A stretch of 64,000 nt of DNA from Embiotoca jacksoni (GCA_022577435.1 JAKOON010000018.1:11978096-12042095), one strand, 5' to 3'; shown: positions 23,778 to 35,561, counted from the first letter of the stretch. Numbers and translations are program-made. Notes: generated from the letters alone by a model not told the origin.

Positions 23778-24792
23778 TTTACTTTTTTTGTTGAGTTCTC
23801 ATGCCCCAGATTTTTCTTGTCATTTTAGTTTGTTAATTGAACTGAATCATTCGTTTGTGTGGGAGTAGTTGTGTAAGAGAGACGAGGGGATATGCACACA
23901 TTATCCTTTGTTTTCCTCAAGGTCTGGTATTAGCCTGTGTTGATGTGTGAAGTATCTGAGGAATGCTCAAGGTTCCGCTTATCAGTTTAATCTGTTTTAT
24001 CGGTCACTGGGTTCAAATGAACTGTTTCTAGATTGCATCTGAGTGCTACAATTTGTTCTGTCTGCACCACGAATTAAGCTCAAATAAAGAAAAGCTGAAG
24101 AGCGTGGGAGGCAGTTGAAAAAAACTCTTTAAAAAAAAACAAAAAAAAACAGCAGCGACAACTAGAGGAAAAACCCCATTGAGCAAGGAACTGACACAGA
24201 ACCCACATTTACTAAACATGTACTTCTGCACTCAGTAAGTGTGTGAAACCTAATTCTTCCTCCAGTATGTTTTCCTATACAAGTTTGAAGAGAATCCCAC
24301 CTGCCACACACTCACACTCACACTCACACACTGTTCTCGGACTTCACAGGAAGTAGATGTGATTGCAGAAGCATGACCTAACGCCAGCCGGTGTTTGTTT
24401 TAGGTCTCCCAGGTGACCAGAGGCTAGAGGAAGGAAACTGAGCCTTCATCACCAGAGACTGTCATCTAGGAACATGTTACTCCTCATTTGTGTGTTTGTA
24501 CGTCAGTTTTGTTCAGCTCAGTGTGTTTTGTATATGGATAACACGCGCATATGGGTGGGTAGCAGTGTGACCATCGAGAGCAGATGTTTCGGACGACCTG
24601 GTGTAGCCGCTTGTCGAATGTGCCGCACACACTCCCTCACACATATCATGCACGACAAAATAAGCAATAAACATATTCACCCAGTTTTCTTCTGTCTTTT
24701 GCGCTCTGGATTCTTTTTTCTTTTTTTCTTCTTTTTTTTTTTTTTGTGACATTGTTTTATCCCATCTTTGTTCCTCCTTTAACTTCCTCCAG

Positions 24793-25005
24793 GTATTGAA
24801 GGAGAGCGGCCCTCCGCACATGAAAAGCTTCCTGACCCGCGTCTCCGTGGGGGAGTTCTCTGCCGAAGGCGAGGGCAACAGCAAGAAGCTGTCCAAGAAG
24901 CGTGCCGCTCTGTCCATCCTGCAGGACCTGAAGAAGCTGCCCTTCATACCCACTGTGGAGAAACCCAAGACGCACTACAAGAAACGTACCAAAACCATCC
25001 TCAAG
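24793..25005 (+). CDS. stau2: stau2 in-window exon 3: core of dsRBD3 and basic linker
   Basis: The acceptor is aacttcctccag and the donor GTACTG. The exon is 213 nt, 71 codons, phase 0 at both ends. It starts VLKESGPPHMKSFLTRVSVG; GPPHMKSF is the loop between beta 1 and beta 2 in which the GPxH His contacts the RNA minor groove in canonical dsRBDs. EFSAEGEGNSKKLSKKRAA carries the third-strand turn and the KKxSKK lysine cluster at the start of helix 2 that contacts the phosphate backbone. Helix 2 follows (ALSILQDLKKL). The end, PTVEKPKTHYKKRTKTILK, is a basic linker. All key residues of an active dsRBD are present; dsRBD3 is a main RNA-binding domain of Staufen. The region is GC-richer than the flanking introns. 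Confidence 0.97.
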
Positions 25006-25492
25006 GTACTGCAGCTGGGCGGGGGGGCAGAGTTTGAGAGTAACAGCAGGGTGTGATTTTAATTCGGTGTATCTAAATGATCCTTTAATCCAGTAAATTT
25101 TTAGATATTTTCGAGGCATTGTGTTTATGTGCCTGCTATATTAAACTCACAAGCACAGCCAAATTATGCCCTGACCCCATTTTAATTAGTTGACTGAAAA
25201 ATGAGGGAAAGTTAACCTGGAAATATCACAATATAATAAACTCATTGACATTCAAAACATGTGGGAAATACTATATAGTGAGATTTGACCCAGCTAATTT
25301 CCTGTGTTATCCTACTTGTCTCTCTATCTTTTGCATCTATCCATTGCAGTCGAGTATGATTTCATTTCCATTAACCAATATATGAACGAACACACACACC
25401 TCTTATCAGTTAAGCTCAGTAGACTTCTGGAATGATATAATGAATGAATGTGCCGATCGTATTTGATCACGTCTGTCTTCTTTTCCTCCTAG
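25006..25492 (+). other. stau2 intron between in-window exons 3 and 4 (487 nt)
   Basis: Short AT-rich intron, from GTACTG to ttttcctcctag. An open frame that began in exon 3 runs a few codons into it and stops. I see no repeat or other feature in it. Confidence 0.9.
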
Positions 25493-25630
25493 ACGGGACC
25501 AGACTATGGCCAGGGCATGAACCCGATCAGCCGCCTAGCCCAGATCCAGCAGGCCAAGAAGGAGAAGGAGCCCGAGTACCTGCTGCTCTCTGAGAGAGGG
25601 ATGCCCCGACGTCGGGAGTTCATCATGCAG
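25493..25630 (+). CDS. stau2: stau2 in-window exon 4: first half of dsRBD4
   Basis: The acceptor is cttcttttcctcctag and the donor GTAAGA. The exon is 138 nt, 46 codons, phase 0 at both ends. TGPDYGQGMNPISRLAQIQQ is the lead-in and helix 1 of dsRBD4; AKKEKEPEYLLLSERGMPRR and REFIMQ follow as strands 1 and 2. In place of the GPxH loop of dsRBD3 this domain has GMPRRREF, as expected for Staufen dsRBD4. The exon is nearly identical to the vertebrate family as I remember it and shows no sign of decay. Skipping would keep frame but destroy dsRBD4. Confidence 0.97.
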
Positions 25631-26126
25631 GTAAGAAGTGGTGTGTTTTCATGGTCCCTTCAGTTCCCTGTCACAGTATGCTGCTGCAAGATAAAACTAT
25701 TTTTACAAGTTTTAGCTGATGCTGTCTCATCTAAATGGCGTGTGATTAAGGAGGATGAAAGGATGAGGTTATGTATGCCCATGACAAAGAGGATCTAACT
25801 ATCCTCTACTGAATCTCGGTCTGCTGTGAGGTGGTGGATGAAAAACGTGGCTGCAAAGGTGCCTCAGTCTTGTTAGGACTAAGATCAAGAGGGAGAACAT
25901 ATTAACGGCAGAACAAGAATAAACCTTTATCTGGCCAAATATATATTTATATAATCTCTTTTACACTCAATGACACATTTAGTTTCCTCCTGGAACTATT
26001 ATTCCTTACATTTAAACAATGATCATTTTCATCTTGCACATACGTAGTTTGTGCAAGATGCTAGTTTCCATGAACAAAACTCTTCCCTTTCAGGACCACA
26101 AACCAGCTTTGGTCTTTAATGAATGG

Positions 26127-26533
26127 AAAAACAACAATCTGCCATTTCCTGTTTTGCCCATATGTAAAGTATTTTTCTTTTTTCTTTTAACGTGATTGGT
26201 ATCAGCTGTACTGACTCAGATCGGGATTGGGGGCAAAAAAAAAAACGGTACATTCAGGAACTGAGGGTAGGCTGTGGCTCAGTCAGTAGAGTGGGTTGCA
26301 CACCAATCAGAAGGTTGGTGGTTCAATCCCCAGCTCCCCCTGTCCACATGCCCAAGTGTCCTTGAAAGACACTGAACCCTAAATTGCTCCCGATGGTGTA
26401 CCATCAGTGTTGTAAGTCACTTTGGATAAAAGCATCAGCTAAATGTAATGTAAAGTAACTCACAAAAATTGTCAGCAGCAACTGAACCCTCTGTAATATA
26501 CATTATTACTTATGTGAAAGGATGATAAAAGTC
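26127..26533. repeat. 209-bp repeat, copy split by a SINE
   Basis: Same order and orientation as 23569-23777: ctgccatttcctgttttgcc, actgactcagatc, ggattgggggcaaaa, cggtacattcaggaact, then after the SINE cacaaaaattgtcagcagca and aaaggatgataaaagtc. Confidence 0.92.
26265..26454 (+). mobile_element. tRNA-derived SINE, plus strand
   Basis: The head gtggctcagtcagtagagtg is an A-box region and ggtggttcaatcccc a B-box region of a tRNA-derived promoter. The body gtgtccttgaaagacactga and aattgctcccgatgg and the tail tttggataaaagcatcagct are typical of a widespread teleost SINE. It sits inside the repeat at 26127-26533, flanked by matching aact bases that may be a short target-site duplication. Confidence 0.9.
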
Positions 26534-28526
26534 CAGATGTGCACATTTTGTGCTTAACTTTTGAGCACCACGTTATATTTAAAGGTTCAATTATTTGTTT
26601 GCAAGTTTTCTTTTCCTGTTATGTAAGAAGAAGATGGTCGAACAGTTGATTCCTGCTTTCATCACGTATAAACACTTGATGGGTCAATGTTAGCTCTGGC
26701 ACATGGTTCCATTTAAAAGATGGTTTATGTTTTATTTAGAAATTCAGTTCTTTACACTGTTTGGATCCTGTATTTTTCCTCCCCTCCCCTCCACTTTCTC
26801 TTTGTCTCTCATGCTCCTGTTTAGTATTATTTTTTTTTATAGAAGCAGTTAAAGCTCAGAATAGATGAACATCCATCTTTACAGCCCTGTGTTCCTCCAC
26901 AACTTTTATAGTATTAAACTTCAGGTTGTCTTTTGTTGCTAGTAAAAACAGCACAGTCTGTTTTTCTGTACCACGGAGAGATAAAGGAATGTGTTTCTGT
27001 AGTAAGGAGCCAGGACTCGTAACAGAATAAAATGTCATGGTTTTGCTGCAAAAGTAACCTTTACTGCTTAATTAAGTTATTCTAATTCAGTAAACAGAAC
27101 ATGGACTTCAGATGGAGACATTTTATAAATGCTTTAATAAGTTGTTCCCGGGAAGGGATCACAAATTTGATAATCAAGCACATTATGTGAAGTCTGCCTT
27201 TTGTAGAAATATGCCAACTGTGAACCATGTAAACGCTTCAGTTAAACTACGACCGAAAAGATGCTCACAATAAACAGTCACTTTGTTCCTCATATTGTGT
27301 GTTAGGGTGGCAAAGTAATGAATAAACGTCTTTACAGTCTCTTTTGGAAAGCCGACAGGGCTACAATCATGAAAGACGCAGCATCAAGGAGCTGCTTTGG
27401 TTTTGTTCTCGTGAGGATGTGAAGGTTTGGAGGGGAAACACAGAGCTGATAAATATAAACCATGTTAGTGTGTTTCTTGTCCCGTAGTTGCTGTTGCTGC
27501 ACTCAGTGTATCTATAAAAGTCAACCTCAGTGAGAGCTTGTTTATTTTTTTAGCTTCGCTGCTTTAACGAGACTAACAACTAACAAAGCTGGCATAGCCC
27601 ACTCCATTTTAATTTATGCACAACATTTTTACAGCCCTTTCTATTTGTCTTTCTCTCTTCCTGTTTGTCTCTCTATCTCTCAGTCAAACTCTCCTTCTTT
27701 GTCTCTCTTTGCGTAATCCTTTTCTTTCATACGCAGAACAGAGCTTCTCTTAGCATTGGGCAGTAATTCAGCCTCAAACCTTTTCTCCATGCCTCTTTGA
27801 TACACGCATTAGGCCCCGTGAGTGTGTGTGTGCTTTTGTGCAGGCCACTCACTCTTCTAAAATTTCCACATTGTTTCCTTTGGTAAGCAGTGGGGCTCAA
27901 ATGAGCCTCTGTTTTCGCATCTTTTGTCCGAACCCATCACTGGTTACAGAAAAGGCTCCACCTTGTGTCAAATGCCTTTGAGGAGCTGATCATCTTTTCA
28001 AATTTAATAAAAAAGAGCAATTGTGTTTGTTTTAGCGATTCAGTAATTTATTGAGGCTTTCCTTCACATTCTATGTCGTGTCCCACTCGATGCATTCAGA
28101 GGAGTACTTACTGTAGCATGTCAGACCACTTTGAGTAAGTGCACTGGGGCCTGGCTGTTCACAGGCTTTGGCTCCCAGAATGTTATTTGTACAGTGTAAT
28201 TGTCTGTTTGGATAACATAACGACGTCTGATATTCTCTTGGAAATTTTTGCTTACATTCTGTGCAGACAGATTTAATGTTTTGGGATTACTGAAAAACAA
28301 ACACTTCATCGTGCGATGTACATTGCATGGCTGCCTCGCCTCAGGAAGTGAGTGTTCTCAGCTAAAAGTGAATGAAAGTGTAAAAGGAAGAAGAAAGTCA
28401 TGATAAAATATTATTTTCATTTCCAGTAATTCATTGCCACTTTAACGGGGGCGTATGAATCTGAAGATAAAGCTAACCATTTTTCATGTTTTTATCTCGT
28501 GTATACTTGTTTGCGTGCACATGCAG

Positions 28527-28655
28527 GTAAAGGTGAATAATGACGTTGCCACGGGAACAGGACCCAACAAGAAGGTGGCCAAGCGGAACGCAGCCGAGGC
28601 GATGCTGCTGCAGCTGGGATACAAGGCCTCTACAGTCCCCCAGAATCCCACCGAG
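28527..28655 (+). CDS. stau2: stau2 in-window exon 5: second half of dsRBD4
   Basis: The acceptor is gtgcacatgcag, with a weak pyrimidine tract, and the donor is GTACAA. The exon is 129 nt, 43 codons, phase 0 at both ends. It encodes VKVNNDVATGTGPNKKVAKR, the third strand and the KKxAK motif, then NAAEAMLLQLGYKAS, helix 2 and the domain end, then TVPQNPTE. The two lysines and the following Ala-Lys of the RNA-backbone contact are intact, so dsRBD4 should bind RNA. Both splice sites are weaker than those of neighbouring exons, which would fit regulated inclusion, though I have no direct evidence for that. The upstream GT at 28655/28656 is fixed by homology. Confidence 0.96.
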
Positions 28656-30887
28656 GTACAAACCGTACATCACTGCTGCTGCCGACGCCGACTTGTTTGT
28701 TTTATATCCATGTTATACACACGCCTCACACTCTGTTATGATGTATAACTGTTTGTTTATTGTAGTGCCTGCCTCGCGTAAGCGCAGGTAGTTTCTTTTT
28801 AAACAGTTTGTGCTGTATGCCGTCGTTGCTCGACTGAGTCAAAGGAGCCTAAGTGCAGCTCACAGTAATTTGTGTTATTGATCATAATACATGACACGTA
28901 GGTGCAAGGCTATTGGAAATCAGTACACTGACTCCAAGCCCCAAAGAAACAAACGGTGGTTAAATCCCAACTGAATCTTCATCAAGTCAAAATGGATACC
29001 AGACGCATAAGCATGTGGTTAACCATCCAACCCACCCAAGATAATAAACATCCAAAAACAGTGACAAAGTTGCATGAATGGGAACTTGTAAAAGTTTCAC
29101 ATCATGAAAACAATCATTTTCTTTCAAACTGTTGCCGGTTTAGAAATGTGAATGTTTCCAGCTCTGACAAGTTCATTTCTTTTCTTGTCATAACATGAAT
29201 TTTTGGGGATTTTATTTCACAAATATGATTTACGATTTACTTCAGATTTTTGTAGGTGGTGAAATAAACACCTGTAAAACTGTCAAACAGTTGATTCTTA
29301 CAGAATATAATTCCTTACTGTTCTGGACAGAAATGTACTTTGATTTTTTTTTTTTTTGCCCCTCGTGAACTATTTTTAACAGTGTAGTAAAAATGTCTTT
29401 TTCATAAATGCAGGCACACATTTACATGCATGTAGGAAAGTCTGCAATTGTTATTTGCAGTAAGGCTTGAGGGGTGCTGGCACCTGCATAGCTGTGAGCT
29501 GAAGGACTACATAAAGAAAATGTGTGCGCCGTCCTCATTTCATCTCATCCCTACAGCCCTGTGCGGCTTTACTGACACTCAGTTGATTCCCAGATTTATC
29601 ACTCAAGGCAGCTGACCTGTTATGTAACCTGTTCAGCTCCTCTGAACACAGTGTGTTTTGCAAGCAGCCATTGATCACCTCCATCTTTATTCACCTCGTT
29701 GGTTTTTGAGCTCAGAGGAGCAGAATCAGATAGAGATGATGTTACATAACCGGGCTCTCTGTAGAATATAAATTGTTCACCAGACAGCCCGTTAGTTGTG
29801 ATGCTGCGTGTATATATTATTTTATTATTATGTTATTAATGACTGTCAAATTTACTTTTAATCTCCAAGTGAACCTCATCCCAGTTTGCAGGCACTGATT
29901 CCCTTTTCTTCAATCACGAATAGAAACAGTCAAACTGACATTACTCAGTTTGGTTTTCTCTGTAGTTACCTCAAACAACAAATTTTCCAAAGCTTCAACA
30001 CATTAGTATTTAAAAGTGTGGAACACCCTGCACACTGAAAATGCTCCTAGTTGAGTGTGTCGATAAGGACGTGTCACATATTCATTTTCATTTTTATCAT
30101 TGCATTTCTTATATGTTAACCCTTTAAACCACTGTGTTTTATTGCTTGAGGTTTCAGATGAATGAGGGGTCGGCCGTTCTGGAAATAAACGGTGAATTGA
30201 GTCTCACTGTAAAAAACGAATTTGCTGCCAAGAGGTGGGACATTTCTGGTTACACTCAAGGCAGAATATTTAGACAGAATGGAGCTAGTTGCCGATACAT
30301 TGATGTGCGTCGGCTTGACAACTCTAGAAACGTCTCTATAAGAATTAGTTAGGCGGCCTACTTTTCTTTTGATCCTCAGACAACCTCGAGCTCTGCAGCT
30401 TTTGTCGCATAGCTTGTCTCTCCGTTCTTCCCTGCCTCCCTTCTGTCTCCTCTCTGGGAGCTCTCCCGCACTGCATTCCCACTGGGGAGTCTGGGTATTC
30501 TGTGTAGGGGTGTGAAGAGACTGTGGGGTGCATTTGTTTACAGCCATGTCATCTCCTCAGCTGTCCCACACATCAGAAATGATTTGTTTCTGTTTCACAC
30601 ACGCGTTTGTGGCTGCGTGTGTTTGTGCAGGCAGACACGCATACCACAGCAGAAGTAACACACTGAATGGGAGCTTTTTTTTTTTTCGTGAGCAAACATT
30701 GACAACCCCCTCTAATTAAGTAGCTGAGATACTAGGCTCCTTAAGCATCCCCTCCTGTGAGCGCTCGTCTCTTTGTGGTCCAAACAGTAGGAAGGAACTT
30801 GTCTGACATGCGTGAAGAAGCTGTCTGTTCAAGAATCTACGTCTCTCTTACCTCCCCCTTTCTCTGCTTCTGTCCGCATCACTACAG
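28656..30887 (+). other. stau2 intron between in-window exons 5 and 6
   Basis: This 2.2-kb intron has no clear repeat. A T run lies at 29346-29358. A 72-codon frame at 30134-30352, with an acceptor-like tttcag just before its second Met (30158-30160), is discussed as a finding. I see no other structure. Confidence 0.85.
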
Positions 30888-30945
30888 ATGGACAACAAAG
30901 GCTGGAACGGACAAAAGGCGTCTTTTACCGAAGCGACAAGTAACA
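30888..30945 (+). CDS. stau2: stau2 in-window exon 6: start of the dsRBD4-dsRBD5 linker
   Basis: The acceptor is ccgcatcactacag and the donor GTGAGT, the best donor of the set. The exon is 58 nt: 19 full codons and the first base of a Thr codon finished in exon 7. The product MDNKGWNGQKASFTEATSN matches the NKGW...FPEPTNN stretch of STAU2 after dsRBD4. The Met is internal; there is no sign of an alternative start here. This small exon ends in phase 1, so exons 6 and 7 must be used or skipped together to keep the frame (58 + 356 = 414). Confidence 0.93.
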
Positions 30946-31789
30946 GTGAGTATCGGCACGTCTCCCTGTGTCTCTTTCCATTTCCTTCTCCTCCTCCTCT
31001 CCGGCTCTCCATCATTCCCTCCATCCCGCAGGTGGTTTTAGCCACCGAGATGGCCCGGCGTTTAATCTCTGTGACTGGTCAATGGGCTTCTGACTGTCAG
31101 CTTAATTGGCCGTGCGTCCTCGTGGGGAGCCTGCGAATTCAGGCTCATTCACACAGGCTTACAGGGCCGGCACACAGAGGCCCTCCGGGGAGTCCCCCCG
31201 CTGCCTTCCTGTGCAAAAAACATAGCCTTTCACTCAGGATTAACACAAGCACACAGCAGTGCAGATGCACACACACATACCCTTAATCCTACACACAGAG
31301 AGAGGCAAAGCATATGATGAGGCAGAGTATATGATGTTATGAAATGAGGGTTTTCATTAAGAAAGATGGATCAGCATGTGTCTATCATATGACGGCTACT
31401 GGCAAAATAAGATAAAGCCTTTCTTAAAAAGTACTTGAACTTTGAATTAACATCATCATTACGAACACTGCAAAAATGGAAGCTTGGTATGGTAGTTTAC
31501 ATCATAAGTATAGTATTGCTCCATTATTTCCCTTTTGGTAAGACTGTGACTGCGTTTCCTCTTTTTAGATGCTGACAGCAGTTCTTAATATGAGATATCA
31601 CAAATTTCAGTTGAGCTCTCTTTCCCATATTAAGTTTTTTTCTTTTTTTTTTAGATTGGATGCAGTTTAGGTGGAGGTTTTTAGCCACAGTAGCGACATG
31701 GTTGTAAGAATGACAACATCAGTTAATCAGTCGGTGCATATCTCGAGTAAGTATTATTTATATAGCAATGAAATGTTTGTAAAGACATT

Positions 31790-32125
31790 CATAGCCCCCA
31801 GAAGATGGATCCTGTAGACTTTGGTAATCATTTTACATTCCCACTCATGACATAATCCGGTCAAAATTAAATTTGTCCTGGATTTAGATTTTTGACCAAA
31901 TATCAGTAAAACTGCTGACTTTCCCATCAGCTATATTAAGTGCTTAACTGTGCTCTGTGCTAATTAGCAAATATAAGCATGCTAACAGTCTAAACTAAGA
32001 TGGTAAACATGGTTAACATTATATCTTTTACACATCTGCATGTTTGCATTGCCAATGGGAAGGTGAAGGCACAGCTTCATGGAGCTGCTCGCATTGCTGT
32101 AAACTCTTGTTTAGTCTCACGTGTC
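31790..32125. repeat. Teleost interspersed repeat, same family as 9255-9810
   Basis: agaagatggatcctgtagac, ctttggtaatcatt, aagcatgctaacagtctaaa, ctaagatggtaaacatggtt and the closing catggagctgctcgcattgc follow the family order in the + orientation. Confidence 0.75.
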
Positions 32126-34285
32126 ACAGAATACTGACATGTCATCTCAAATGTTGATTGCCACACCCCTTTTATTTCTGACAAATGCTGCTATGGCTAC
32201 AGATAAAGTGATGCTGTTATATAATATAAAACAAGCGCAAAGCTGGCATGTAGCTGAATGTAAATATGCAGTTAAGTCTCAGTGTGTCTCTGTCAAACAT
32301 GGAAGCAGATATGAAGAAGAAACGGAGACATGAAAAAGACAGCCTCCTTAGTCATCACCTCATTTAGAAAAAAATCTTTTACTTACAAATATTTGTAACC
32401 ATAGAAATAATTTAATGTCAAGATTCATGTCAGAATTTACATAGGACTGTGACTTAAGGGACATTTGATTTATGGAGGAGGGGTAGGACTCAAAGGACTG
32501 TTAACTGAAAAGCGTAAAGATGAAATTTTGTATGAAACAGCTGGTCTCTTTCAGCTGTATTGGTTGTAAACTTGGCTATCTTGTCTGTAATCAATATAAA
32601 AACAATGAAAAAAAACAAGCCTGAGGCTATTTCAAGTCTTCACATTCTATTTCCAGTTGTTTTCTTGTTTTCCAGAGTCTGGCAGAACTGCTATTTTTCC
32701 AGTTGTTCCACATGGAGCTGGAGCTGAAGAAGTTGATATTTATTACAGGTGAAAAAGGTTATGCAAAGAAATCATAGTCATGGTGTTGCTTACACAAATT
32801 TCCATGCTTGGTTTGTTGTGATGTCCCAGATTGATAAAAGGACCCAGTGTGAGCAGTTTTACACAAGATACCAGCAAAGTAAATGTCAGCAGCTGAAGAA
32901 GTTTAGGGTACAAATGAACAGTCTGTGAGATGTCGAGCAGCTGAGTGGAAAACAAACAGATAGCCTTATTAGATTCAAATGTGCTGTTGTCACTTGGGCT
33001 TAATGGAGGCCTTTGGCAGGGCTGCAGTGCTGTGACACGGGGTATCCAGCTTCACTCTGGAAAGGAGACTGGATGTGATGTTTCAGCTTTATCATGTTAA
33101 ACTGTACAAAACTTTGAAAGAGATAATCCCGCAGACTTGATATACAGATTCCAGATGAGCCTCTGCCACATCTTATATAGCTCTCAATTCTGTGATTTAT
33201 TAAAATTCTCTGAAAGACGGATCTAAATTATATTTGTAGATAAATGATTGTTCTTCTGGATAACTATTATGTTGGTTGTGGTTTCTATGGTAGCCCAAGC
33301 TCTAGACATTGCCCAATACCTCCAGAGTAGAGCCTCTTGGGAAACAAAGTCTTCCTTATTTGGTGATTATTCCTATTGTTGGCTAGGCGTGTGCCTTTGG
33401 TCTGGTGCCATTTCCACTTAGTTTATCTCACACTCAGCATGACGCTTAACTATCTGCTAATTTGCTCTTTAAAGTTGCTCAAACTGCTCAACACTCACAC
33501 GACGCTAATGTCTAAATAATGTTTATTGCATAAACACCATTTACAACTCATTCAAACAGATACAGCTGGTCTCAGTTTTCTCTGTGTGTGCCTGTGATTG
33601 CTGAATGGAAGATGTTTCTGGTTTGTCCTTTTGTTTTGACTGAGTATGCAGTTTATTGGACAGAAGTGAGAATAACTAAAACTCTGCCTGGAAAAACATA
33701 AACAGCAGAAAATATGTTCTCTTGAATCATTGGTGTGTGATAAGATTTTAAAACTAGTAATTTCTTTTACAGGCAGTTGTTAACAAACCTTAGAGGTGTT
33801 TGAATTACAGGAGATGTGTTCACAGTTAAATTCCTACTCTTTTAAATACAAGTTTAAAAGTTAACAGGGAAGTTATAATCCTTGATATTGTAGACTTTGT
33901 TGATCTGTTCTGGCTGGTTAGAAGTGTGTTTAAATTTGTACACGTTGTGGAGTGCTTTTCCAAATGACACTTAGTGACCAGTGTTCGCAGATTACTTTTC
34001 AGAAGCACTATAAAAGAACAGCTTGTATCTGTTTACATCACACCCGAGAAAAACATGGGCTGGAAGGTTTTGAAAAAGAAGACGAGCAGAAAAATGAGTC
34101 TAATACTGCATGTTTTGCTTTGTTTAGCACAGGATTCTTGTAGAGTGTAAAGATGTCTGCACTGCAAAGTTAATGGCAAATACGAAATTGTAAATACTCG
34201 AAGGTGTAGGATTTAAGGGAATCTATTTTAATAATACAATATTCCGACTTCTTTTGTCATTAGTGCAAAATCACCTGAAACTAAA

Positions 34286-34829
34286 GCTGCGTTCCAAATT
34301 GCGTGCTTTCTCTTTTTACTTTTAGTACGTACTGCAGTGACCCTTACAAAGTATGTACTGTTGCATGTAGTATGTATGCAATGGGGACATACTATTTCTT
34401 CAAAAATGTTCCTTAAACTTTGACCCTCTTAGTCTGTCATCTATTGTTATCCGTAGTGTGCCATTTGAGGAAAAAACATTGATGCGATTTGGAATGAGTA
34501 TGCTTCTTCTTCGTCTTCGTCTTCGTCTTCTTCTGCTGCTCCTCCTCCTCTTCCTCCTCCTTCTTCTTCTTCTTATACTTCTTCTTATTCTTATACTCCT
34601 TCTCTTTCAGCAGCACGATCAATGTGATGTATCTTCTGCTGTGCAGAGGATTGTGGATCAAAACAGCCAGAGAAGCATGCTGGCCTGCAGACTGCAAAAT
34701 AGGAGCTGATGTAGTGGGACATCCTGGTGCTCTTGGCATACTACATTTCATATATTATGTATTGGGACATACTAAATGGTTTTCTGGCATACTAAATAGT
34801 ATGGTAGTATGGGTATTTGAACGCACAGC
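34286..34829. mobile_element. MITE-like DNA element with degenerate inverted ends
   Basis: The left end gctgcgttccaaattgcgtg and the right end gtatttgaacgcacagc are inverted relatives. Inside are repeated half-palindromes of the type agtatgtact and catactaaatagtatg, common in a non-autonomous fish element with such ends. No transposase is present. A CTT/CTC-rich array lies in its centre. Superfamily not assigned. Confidence 0.6.
34497..34611. repeat. Imperfect (CTT)n array with CGT, CTG and CTC units
   Basis: Interrupted trinucleotide array. It gives the poly-Leu frame at 34458-34709 and the Lys/Glu-rich frame on the other strand, neither of which is a gene. Confidence 0.9.
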
Positions 34830-35503
34830 AAGAATTGTTGTGTTTTCATGGAATGAGCCCGTCATGGCTACATAGAGAGCAGGTCCTCTTCCATAGAGTC
34901 TGCCATGTTGCACCGCCATGTTTCTATTGTAGCCCATCCTGAGTAGATTCTCCTACACAGTCAGGAGAGGGCGAGGCAAAGGGTGCTGATTTGGTTGCAT
35001 TCTGCTACCTCACTGCTACATGCCCCTAAATCCCACAGAGTACTCATTTTTAACTGTAGTTAACTTTGTGGTTGCTTGTGCCATTTGCCAGCCCGAGGTA
35101 ACATGCAAACTGTTTTCAATACATCTACAGTACTGTCATTGACCAGTAAAGTCAACCACGTAAAGAATACTTCTACATTATATAAGGCAAAGGTGTGAAA
35201 GTAGGTAAATCTGTCAAGGACTGTTCATTTATCGCTCTTTCCCTTCTTCCTCTTCCTCACAAAACACACTTAACCTTCGTTATACACTTTGTTTGTGTGT
35301 GTGTCCGTGTGTGTGTCCGTTTGTGTGTGTCCAAGTGTCCTTTGCCCTATGTGTTACAACAAACAGGGTGGCTTCGAGACAGGAAGGGAGCGTAAAAAGA
35401 AAGCAGAAAAAAAAGGAGTAAGAAGAGAGTGATTTTTCTCCCTTCTATTCCCATGGGTATTTCAGCAGGGCTTTTCACTTGAGTTGCCACATTTCATTTC
35501 CTG

Positions 35504-35504
<1 letters not shown>

Positions 35505-35561
<57 letters not shown>

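Larger units (their letters stand above)
16642..24792 (+). other. stau2 intron between in-window exons 2 and 3
   Basis: This 8.2-kb intron holds a minus-strand tRNA-derived SINE (22250-22484), the uninterrupted copy of a 209-bp repeat (23569-23777) and a long T-rich tract (24713-24745) shortly before the exon 3 acceptor. The frame of 161 codons at 18067-18552 is rich in Leu, Ser and Pro with no recognisable domain, and the AT-rich part at 19400-19640 shows no gene. The stretch at 18790-19010 is moderately GC-rich and free of obvious repeats, so it might be conserved, but this cannot be judged from one sequence. Confidence 0.85.
25631..28526 (+). other. stau2 intron between in-window exons 4 and 5
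   Basis: This 2.9-kb intron contains the second copy of the 209-bp repeat (26127-26533), split by an inserted tRNA-derived SINE (26265-26454). The rest (26540-28500) is AT-rich with CT-rich patches near 27640-27720 and no recognised feature. The acceptor side has a poor pyrimidine tract. Confidence 0.85.

Noticed and set aside
26265..26340. A functional tRNA gene at the SINE head
   Set aside because: The acceptor and anticodon arms do not pair properly and the SINE body follows; it is a tRNA-derived retroposon.
30888..30945. Alternative translation start at the Met opening exon 6
   Set aside because: The Met is at the splice junction in frame with dsRBD4 upstream; no promoter or 5' UTR evidence.
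34437..34751. Lys/Glu-rich minus-strand frame and poly-Leu plus-strand frame
   Set aside because: Both come from the CTT-type array inside the MITE-like element.
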